64,000 nt of DNA from CAYPLH01 sp964411505. GTDB lineage: Bacteria; Bacillota; Clostridia; CAYPLH01; DUMO01. Shown here one piece after another: positions 57,508 to 64,000 of this stretch; the first letter of the stretch is position 1, and the number at the start of each line of letters is the position of its first letter. The notes beneath the pieces are model-generated. The model did no database searches and was not told where the DNA came from. It was given only the letters and a program-made list of their open reading frames with translations. Where the stretch lies: NCBI GenBank assembly GCA_964411505.1, contig CAYPLH010000003.1, positions 62,001-126,000 of the forward strand. Reading direction: 5' to 3'. Made by a program: the position numbers and the translations under genes.

Positions 57508-60129
57508 ATGGCTGGTTTTACTCCAATGATGGTTCAATATATGGAAATAAAGAAACAGTATGAAGATTGCATACTGTTTTTCCGCTTGGGTGATTTCTAT
57601 GAAATGTTCTTTAGTGACGCAGAAGTTGCTTCTAGGGAGCTTGAGTTAACACTTACCGGAAGAGATTGCGGGATGGAAGAAAGAGCTCCTATGTGTGGTG
57701 TTCCGTATCATGCGGCTGATGCTTATTTATCAAAGCTTATTAATAAAGGATATAAAGTTGCAATCTGTGAACAGATTGAAGATCCGGCACAAGCTACAGG
57801 AATAGTAAAAAGAGATGTAATCAGGGTAATTACACCTGGCACTGTAACAGATAATTCAATGCTTGATGACAAAAAGAACAATTATCTTATGTGTTTATAT
57901 AATTATAAAATTTATTTTGGTCTTGCTGCAGTAGATCTGTCAACTGGAGAGTTTTATACAACAAGAATAAGCTGGGGGAATACTATTAATAAAGTAATGG
58001 ATGAAATAGCAAAATTCTCGCCTTCTGAATTAGTTGTAAACAGTGATTTTTATAATGATACTAGGACTATAAAACTATTACGTGAGAAATTTGATTTATA
58101 CATAACTCCCTTTGAAAATGACTATTATAATGAGCAAAATGCCCGTGAACTTATTTTAGATCAATTCGGTGAAATTGATTTATTAAAAAGAGAAATGGAT
58201 ATTTCGATAAATGCCAGTGGAGCACTGTTAGAATATCTAAAACAGACACAGAAAATTAATATGCAGCATATTAAAAAGATCATAGATTATAAAATTGATG
58301 AATATATGGTTCTTGATGTGTCTACCAGAAGGAATCTTGAAATAACTGAAACTATGCGCACAAGGTCAAAGAAAGGTTCACTTTTGTGGGTTCTTGACAG
58401 GACGATGACTTCCATGGGTGCTAGGATGCTGCGAAAATGGATTGAGCAACCACTTATAAAAACACATGATATAAACTCAAGGCTTCAAGCGGTAAACGAT
58501 ATTAAGGAAAAATTTATGGTTCGGATGGAAATCCGAGAGTTACTAAAAAGAGTGTATGATATTGAAAGACTTGTAAGTAGGATAGTGTTTGGTAATGTAA
58601 ACTGCAGGGATCTTGTGTCATTAAAGTGTTCTTTAAGGCAGATGCCATCAATTAAAGAGTGCTTGAAAAACTGCAGTACCGATATGTTGACACAGCTAAA
58701 CAGTATAATTGATCCAATGGAAGATATTTCTGAACTGATTGACAAATCTATTATTGATGAACCTCCGATTGCAGTAAAAGAAGGCGGAATAATAAAGATA
58801 GGGTATAATGAAGAGGTAGACAAGCTCAGAGAGGCAACAATAAACGGTAAGCAATGGGTGGCGGATTTGGAAAGCTCTGAGCGAGAAAAAACGGGTATTA
58901 AGAACTTAAAAGCAGGTTTCAATAGAGTATTTGGTTATTATCTTGAAGTAACAAAGTCCTATTACAATTTGGTTCCTGAAAATTATATAAGGAAGCAGAC
59001 ACTGACCAACTCTGAGAGATATGTGACCGAAGAATTAAAAGAAATGGAAAGTAAAATCCTTGGAGCTGAAGAAAAGGTCGTAGAGTTGGAATATAAATTA
59101 TTTACACAGATAAGAAGCACAATTGCTGAAAATGTAATTAGGATAAAGGAGACAGCAGAGGCTGTAGCCCAGGTGGATGTTATTTGTTCTCTAGCAGAGG
59201 TTGCCGATAGGGAGTCCTATTGTATGCCAGATGTGAATGATGATGATATCATATGCATAAAGGATGGAAGACATCCGGTAGTAGAAAAAACGATGGAATC
59301 CGGAGATTTTGTACCTAATGATACTATTTTAGACATGGATGAAAACCGTTTAGCAGTAATAACAGGACCAAACATGGCAGGAAAGTCTACGTATATGCGG
59401 CAAATAGCCTTAATTGTTCTCATGGCACAAATAGGTAGCTTTGTGCCAGCTCAAAGTGCTCAAGTAGGCATAGTTGATAAAATATTTACTAGGGTTGGGG
59501 CGTCTGATGATCTTGCTTCAGGGCAGAGTACCTTTATGGTTGAAATGTCTGAGGTAGCCAACATTTTAAAAAATGCAACTAACCGTAGTCTTCTTATTTT
59601 AGATGAAGTTGGAAGAGGTACAAGCACCTTTGATGGACTTAGTATTGCTTGGTCGGTAATCGAATATGTTAGCAGCAAAGAAAAGGTAGGAAGCAGGACA
59701 CTATTTGCAACTCATTATCATGAACTAACTGAGCTTGAAGGTAAGATTACAGGAATCAAAAATTTCTGTATTTCGGTTGAGGAAAAGGGTGAAGACATAA
59801 CATTTTTAAGAAAGATTATAAGGGGAGGCGCTGACGGAAGTTATGGAATTCATGTGGCAAAGCTTGCAGGTGTTCCCGAAACTGTTATTGATAGGGCAAG
59901 GGAACTACTTCTTGAGCTTGAGGAGTCGAATATAAATAGAAAACAATACCGGAACAAAAAGACTAGAATGCCTCTTGAGGGTCAGCTTGATCTTATATCA
60001 TATAAAAGTATTTCAAAGAGCCATGATGAAGTAATCAACGATGTTAAGAATCTCGACATTTCAAAGCTTACACCTCTTGATGCTCTTAATGTGCTGTATA
60101 AGCTCCAGCAAAAGTTGAGAAAGGAGTAA
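57508..60129 (+). CDS. mutS: DNA mismatch repair protein MutS
   Basis: Recognises mismatches as a dimer and signals to MutL. 873 residues: the mismatch-binding motif LGDFYEMFFSDAE (Phe and Glu, ~28-40), the lever/clamp regions in the middle, and the ATPase domain with Walker A ITGPNMAGKSTYMRQ (~620), STFMVEMSEVANIL, Walker B LLILDEVGRGTSTFDGLSIA and the LFATHYHELTEL His. The C-terminal tail is typical. ATG 57508 has a GAGGTT site. It is two bases from mutL, forming a repair operon. Confidence 0.98.
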   Translation: MAGFTPMMVQYMEIKKQYEDCILFFRLGDFYEMFFSDAEVASRELELTLTGRDCGMEERAPMCGVPYHAADAYLSKLINKGYKVAICEQIEDPAQATGIVKRDVIRVITPGTVTDNSMLDDKKNNYLMCLYNYKIYFGLAAVDLSTGEFYTTRISWGNTINKVMDEIAKFSPSELVVNSDFYNDTRTIKLLREKFDLYITPFENDYYNEQNARELILDQFGEIDLLKREMDISINASGALLEYLKQTQKINMQHIKKIIDYKIDEYMVLDVSTRRNLEITETMRTRSKKGSLLWVLDRTMTSMGARMLRKWIEQPLIKTHDINSRLQAVNDIKEKFMVRMEIRELLKRVYDIERLVSRIVFGNVNCRDLVSLKCSLRQMPSIKECLKNCSTDMLTQLNSIIDPMEDISELIDKSIIDEPPIAVKEGGIIKIGYNEEVDKLREATINGKQWVADLESSEREKTGIKNLKAGFNRVFGYYLEVTKSYYNLVPENYIRKQTLTNSERYVTEELKEMESKILGAEEKVVELEYKLFTQIRSTIAENVIRIKETAEAVAQVDVICSLAEVADRESYCMPDVNDDDIICIKDGRHPVVEKTMESGDFVPNDTILDMDENRLAVITGPNMAGKSTYMRQIALIVLMAQIGSFVPAQSAQVGIVDKIFTRVGASDDLASGQSTFMVEMSEVANILKNATNRSLLILDEVGRGTSTFDGLSIAWSVIEYVSSKEKVGSRTLFATHYHELTELEGKITGIKNFCISVEEKGEDITFLRKIIRGGADGSYGIHVAKLAGVPETVIDRARELLLELEESNINRKQYRNKKTRMPLEGQLDLISYKSISKSHDEVINDVKNLDISKLTPLDALNVLYKLQQKLRKE

Positions 60130-60131
60130 AC

Positions 60132-62075
60132 ATGGGAAAAATAATTTTACTTGACGAAAATACATCAAATAAGATAGCTGCAGGAGAAGTAATTGAGAAT
60201 CCGGCGTCAGTTGTTAAAGAACTTGTTGAAAACTCAATGGATGCTTATGCCAATTCTATTCAGATTGAAATAAAAAACGGAGGCAAGACTTTTATTAAGA
60301 TAATTGACAATGGTTTGGGTTTTGAAGATGATGATGTGGAATTGGCGTTTGAGCGTCATGCCACAAGTAAGATCAGAAAACCTGATGATATAGAGAATAT
60401 TTTGACATTTGGTTTTAGGGGTGAAGCCCTTGCCAGTATTGCAGCAGTTTCAAATATTGAGGTTATAACAAGAACTAAAAATTCTGAATATGGAAAATTA
60501 ATAAAGATACAAGGTGGACAAGTTAATGATGTAAGGACAACAGGCTGTCAGATCGGCACTACCTTTATTGTGAGAGATCTTTTTTATAATACACCAGCAA
60601 GGTTCAAATTTTTAAAGAAGGATAGGACTGAATCAGGATATGTATCCGATATAATAGGTAGGATAGCGTTAGGTAATCCGCATATTTCCCTTAAACTCAC
60701 TGTAGATGGTAAAACTGTTTTACATACCCCGGGAAATAATGACTTGCAAAGTACTGTTTTCAGCATTTATGGAAAGGAAGCAGCCAATGCATCTTTAAAA
60801 TTAGAATACGAGAATGATATGCTAAAAATTTCAGGATTAATTGGAAAAAGTGAAATTTCGCGTGCTAATCGAAGTCAGCAATCTGTTTACATAAATCACA
60901 GGTATATAAAAAGTAAAGTTATAACTGCTGCTATTGATGAAGCATGCAAATCTTACGTTATGAAAAATCGGTATGCTTTTGCTGTTTTATATATAGATAT
61001 AAATCCAACTTTAGTTGATGTAAATGTTCACCCTACAAAGATGGAAGTTCGTTTTTCAAATGAAGGTGAAATATTTAAATCTGTTTATGCTGCAATAACC
61101 AATACTTTGCATAGCAAAAATCTAGCTCCCAAAATAAAAGTAAGTACCGATGAAACTAAGATTGAACACAAGATCTCTCCTGATGATTACAAAGAAAACA
61201 TATCAGAAGATAAGAAATACTCAGTACTTGAAATACCCGTGATTAATTATCGACAACCGCAAATATTTGATACTGTCCAAAATACAAAAAGTGTTAATAA
61301 ATCATCTATCACACAGCTTGGTTATACTGAAGGAAAGAATATTTCAGTCCGAAAAGATTTTGTAAAATACGAAACTAAGAAACCTCAAGATGAAGAAGAT
61401 GCTGTTATAAAAAATACTCTTGATAGTGCCTCACAAGAGTATTTAAATGAAAGTGGCACACAGAAATATTTTTCAGATGATCAGGAAGATGATTTAATAT
61501 CAAATGCAAGGATAATTGGACAATTATTTTCAACATATATTCTGCTGGAAAATCGTTCTGAGTTAGTTTTGGTTGACCAACATGCAGCACATGAAAGAAT
61601 TATGTACGAAAAACTTAGAGAAAAGTATCATAATAGAGAACCTCTTTCGCAGATGCTTATTGATTCAGAAATTATAGAGGTGACATATCAGGAGCAAAAG
61701 TTTTTGGAAGATGAAAAAGAAGTTCTTAAAGATATAGGTTTTACCTATGAGGATTTTGGCAATAATTCTATCATATTAAGATCAGTACCTTACATTATGG
61801 AAAATGAGCAGGTAAAGCAAAAGTTTCTTGCGGTTCTAGACTACTTGATGAGTTCCTTTGATTCAAAAAGTAGCATAATTCCTGATGAAAAGCTTTTTTC
61901 TATTAGCTGCAAGATTGCAGTTAAGGCAAATAAGAAACTAGATAACAAAGAAATTGATAATATGCTAAGTGAGCTTAAGATGATGAAAAATCCATTTAAT
62001 TGTCCGCATGGTCGACCTACTATAGTTAAAATTAGTAAATATGAGGTTGAAAAAATGTTTAAAAGAAAATTGTGA
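60132..62075 (+). CDS. mutL: DNA mismatch repair protein MutL
   Basis: ATPase that links MutS to strand removal. GHKL motifs: VVKELVENSMDAYA, IIDNGLGFEDDD, HATSKI, FGFRGEALASIAAV. The C-terminal domain has the endonuclease motif VDQHAAHERIMYEKL (~475) and CPHGRPTIVKIS near the end, so it is the nicking type found in bacteria without MutH. 647 residues; a low-complexity linker spans ~330-440. Starts two bases after mutS. Confidence 0.97.
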   Translation: MGKIILLDENTSNKIAAGEVIENPASVVKELVENSMDAYANSIQIEIKNGGKTFIKIIDNGLGFEDDDVELAFERHATSKIRKPDDIENILTFGFRGEALASIAAVSNIEVITRTKNSEYGKLIKIQGGQVNDVRTTGCQIGTTFIVRDLFYNTPARFKFLKKDRTESGYVSDIIGRIALGNPHISLKLTVDGKTVLHTPGNNDLQSTVFSIYGKEAANASLKLEYENDMLKISGLIGKSEISRANRSQQSVYINHRYIKSKVITAAIDEACKSYVMKNRYAFAVLYIDINPTLVDVNVHPTKMEVRFSNEGEIFKSVYAAITNTLHSKNLAPKIKVSTDETKIEHKISPDDYKENISEDKKYSVLEIPVINYRQPQIFDTVQNTKSVNKSSITQLGYTEGKNISVRKDFVKYETKKPQDEEDAVIKNTLDSASQEYLNESGTQKYFSDDQEDDLISNARIIGQLFSTYILLENRSELVLVDQHAAHERIMYEKLREKYHNREPLSQMLIDSEIIEVTYQEQKFLEDEKEVLKDIGFTYEDFGNNSIILRSVPYIMENEQVKQKFLAVLDYLMSSFDSKSSIIPDEKLFSISCKIAVKANKKLDNKEIDNMLSELKMMKNPFNCPHGRPTIVKISKYEVEKMFKRKL

Positions 62076-62162
62076 TAAACTTTCATCTACTTTTTGAAAG
62101 ATATAATGACATAATATTCCACTTATTGCTATTTAAAATAGCTATCAAAAGGAGTCAACGCT

Positions 62163-63110
62163 TTGAAAAATGCACTTGTAGTTCTAGGTCCTACAGCTTC
62201 AGGGAAAACTGCAATATCTGTGAAGCTTGCAAAGGAAGTTAATGGCGAAATAATATCGGCTGATTCAATGCAAATTTATAAGTATATGGATATTGGGACA
62301 GCAAAGCCAGATGAATCAGAAAAAGATGGTATTCCGCATTATATGATGGATGAAATTGAACCTGACGAGGAATTCAGCGTTGCGCGATTTAAAGAAATGG
62401 CAACAGGTTACATTAAAGATATTCTCGCACGTGGCAAGGTGCCGATAATCGTTGGTGGTACGGGTTTATATATAAATTCACTTGTATATAATGTAAATTT
62501 TTCCGAAACTATATGTGATTGGAAGCTGAGGGAGCAGCTTCAAAGGGAAGCTAAGGAAAAAGGCAATAAATATCTTCATGATGAGCTGAGGAAAGTTGAT
62601 GCTATAGCTGCAGAAAGTATACATTATAATAATGTTAAAAGAGTGATAAGAGCATTGGAGGTTTTTAAACATACTAATAAACCAATATCATACCATCAGA
62701 AAATTTCACGCATGGAGCCTTCAGAGTATTACTTTTATATGATAGGCTTGAATATGGATAGAGAGAAGCTTTACAACAGAATAAACTTACGAGTAGATCA
62801 GATGATAGAAAACGGTCTTGTATCAGAAGTGAAAAAACTTTTGGATATAGGATATGATAGAAATCTGGTTTCAATGCAGGGACTTGGATATAAAGAGATT
62901 ATATCCTTCCTAAAAGGTGAATGCACTTTAGAAGAGGCTATTACAATCATTAAACGTGATACTCGAAGATATGCCAAAAGGCAGCTCACCTGGTTTAGAA
63001 GAATAGAAGATATATATTGGGTTTCTGTAGATAAATATGAAGACTCTCAGGAAATACTAGAAAATATTAAAACTGTGTTGCAAAATACCAATTTTTTCTG
63101 TAAAATATGA
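62163..63110 (+). CDS. miaA: tRNA dimethylallyltransferase MiaA
   Basis: Adds a dimethylallyl group to A37 of tRNAs reading U-starting codons; its product is the substrate of MiaB. P-loop VVLGPTASGKTAIS (~6-18), ISADSMQIYKYMDIGTAKP (~34-52), VGGTGLYINSL (~100), VSMQGLGYKEI (~240) and RDTRRYAKRQLTWFRR (~265). 315 residues. The start is TTG with AAAGGAG about nine bases upstream. Confidence 0.97.
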   Translation: MKNALVVLGPTASGKTAISVKLAKEVNGEIISADSMQIYKYMDIGTAKPDESEKDGIPHYMMDEIEPDEEFSVARFKEMATGYIKDILARGKVPIIVGGTGLYINSLVYNVNFSETICDWKLREQLQREAKEKGNKYLHDELRKVDAIAAESIHYNNVKRVIRALEVFKHTNKPISYHQKISRMEPSEYYFYMIGLNMDREKLYNRINLRVDQMIENGLVSEVKKLLDIGYDRNLVSMQGLGYKEIISFLKGECTLEEAITIIKRDTRRYAKRQLTWFRRIEDIYWVSVDKYEDSQEILENIKTVLQNTNFFCKI

Positions 63111-63198
63111 ATAAGGTCGGAAGGGATAACTCCCATCTACTATTTCAACTTAGTATTAAATAGAGATGGTAGAAAAGAGAGATTGAGGAGGATTTTTT

Positions 63199-63447
63199 GT
63201 GAATAAAACTAACATTAATTTGCAGGATGTTTTTTTAAACCAAGTAAGGAAAGAGTATATTCCGGTAACTGTATATCTAACAAATGGTTTTCAGCTAAAA
63301 GGAATTGTTAAAGGTTTTGATAATTTTACAGTCATTTTAGAAAGTGACGGAAAGCAACAGCTTATTTACAAGCATGCAATATCAACAGTAAGTCCAATAA
63401 AAGCCATAAACCTGATATTTAATAATGAAACCAGACCTGACGCATAA
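63199..63447 (+). CDS. hfq: RNA chaperone Hfq
   Basis: Hexameric Sm-like protein that binds A/U-rich RNA and helps small RNAs pair with mRNA. 82 residues: NLQDVFLNQVRKEYIPVTVY, Sm1 LTNGFQLKGIVKGFDNFTVI, Sm2 YKHAISTVSP. The tail is short, as in Gram-positives. GTG start with a GAGGAGG site. The miaA-hfq order is conserved in many bacteria. Confidence 0.97.
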   Translation: MNKTNINLQDVFLNQVRKEYIPVTVYLTNGFQLKGIVKGFDNFTVILESDGKQQLIYKHAISTVSPIKAINLIFNNETRPDA

Positions 63448-63492
63448 AAAAGGTGGCTTTTTTACGACAGTATAAAAATTTATAATATCTAA

Positions 63493-63533
63493 AAAAAACG
63501 GCATAGTCGTATTAAACGGTTATGCCGTTTTTT
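63493..63533. terminator. Bidirectional terminator between hfq and lexA
   Basis: AAAAAACGGCATA pairs with TATGCCGTTTTTT; the A-run on the left and T-run on the right give a T-tract on both strands, suited to the convergent genes. Confidence 0.88.
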
Positions 63534-63563
63534 TAGATTCTGGGTGATTAGGTTATATGTTGT

Positions 63564-64000
63564 TTATAGTTTACGAAATACACCTATTACTTTTCCGATA
63601 ATTGAAAGATTATCTTTAACTATTATTGGAGTCAAAAATCGGTTTTCAGGCTGCAGCCGTACATAATCCTTTTCTTTATAGAATGTTTTAACAGTTGCCT
63701 CATCACCTAATAATGCAACTATAATGTCTCCGTTAATTGCAGTATTTTGTTGCCTTATAAGAATAAAGTCTCCATCTAAAATTCCAGCTTCAATCATGCT
63801 TTCACCTTTTACACGAAGCATAAATACTGTTGAGTTTTGCACAAACTCAACGGGAAGTGGAAAAGTATCCTCAATATTCTCAAATGCAAGTATAGGCTCT
63901 CCTGCAGTGACCTTGCCGATTATTGGTACATCAACAAGTTCTTTTTTTGAATAATAGTCGGGAGTCTGGTTGTATTCCTTGCCAACTATTTTTAAAGCTC
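63564..64000 (-). CDS. lexA: LexA repressor (3' part; gene runs out of the window)
   Basis: Self-cleaving repressor of the SOS response. The visible part is the linker and the catalytic domain: VPIIGKVTAGEPILAFENIE with the Ala-Gly cleavage site, LRVKGESMIEAGILDGDFIL with the nucleophile Ser, and DEATVKTFYKE with the catalytic Lys. The frame is open without a stop from 64000 to the TAA at 63564; the N-terminal helix-turn-helix half lies beyond the window. A candidate target box lies at 6271. Confidence 0.95.
   Translation of the reverse strand, partial: ALKIVGKEYNQTPDYYSKKELVDVPIIGKVTAGEPILAFENIEDTFPLPVEFVQNSTVFMLRVKGESMIEAGILDGDFILIRQQNTAINGDIIVALLGDEATVKTFYKEKDYVRLQPENRFLTPIIVKDNLSIIGKVIGVFRKL

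Noticed and set aside
1..64000. CRISPR array
   Set aside because: No regularly spaced direct repeats were seen; repeated blocks are IS ends or R2 copies.

Overview
The window looks like the chromosome of an AT-rich, Gram-positive Clostridia-type bacterium. Support comes from strong Shine-Dalgarno sites, frequent TTG/GTG starts, a PyrR-type RNA attenuator, the miaB-(ymcA)-mutS-mutL-miaA-hfq order with LexA next to it, and a sigma-A promoter style (TTGACA/TATAAT, 17-base spacers). The closest genus cannot be fixed without a search; the content would suit the Ruminiclostridium/Acetivibrio type of cellulolytic clostridia.

Layout. 0-6.2 kb: an FAD-dependent oxidoreductase, then a two-gene heterodimeric ABC exporter. 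6.2-8.4 kb: an orphan cytosine-5 DNA methyltransferase with an N-terminal ribbon-helix-helix segment and a LexA-like box inside its promoter, then a promoter followed by a ~240-nt structured leader and a small unknown protein. 8.4-12.6 kb: a class IV aminotransferase, a sugar isomerase-like TIM barrel, tRNA-Gln(CTG), a tiny zinc-ribbon ORF, and rimM-trmD. 12.8-17.2 kb: a divergent chaperone operon (GrpE-like, Hsp70, TPR, J-TPR-SEC-C) in which the J domain has lost its HPD motif. 17.2-20.2 kb: nested broken mobile elements (IS256 family, group II intron reverse transcriptase, IS30 family) and repeats.

20.3-34.65 kb is an accessory island with direct copies of the same repeats on both sides. 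It holds a glycosidase-like protein, a nucleotidyltransferase, an ABC-2 exporter, a remnant of a NusG/LoaP-like KOW domain, and then a tight, very AT-rich operon: HD hydrolase, split transketolase, endonuclease/exonuclease/phosphatase-fold enzyme, two thymidylate-kinase-like proteins, a Nudix-HD fusion, and a cobalamin-binding-type radical SAM protein broken by one frameshift. The mix of HD hydrolase, B12-type radical SAM enzyme, nucleotide kinases and Nudix resembles nucleoside-analogue pathways (compare OxsA/OxsB of oxetanocin) and is the best candidate for an undescribed system.

35.1-47.3 kb: the full de novo UMP pathway, pyrR-pyrB-pyrC-pyrF-carA-carB-pyrK-pyrD-pyrE, with a PyrR-binding loop and terminator in the leader. 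CarA lacks its catalytic His and a glutamine-binding Gln, and PyrE has an atypical PRPP loop. 47.3-55.8 kb: a membrane glycosyltransferase-like protein, gene fragments, an acyl-CoA synthetase, and a sugar group (YesU-like, ManA, PHP, RpiB). 55.9-64 kb: miaB, a decayed ymcA-like remnant, mutS, mutL, miaA, hfq and convergent lexA, cut by the window end.
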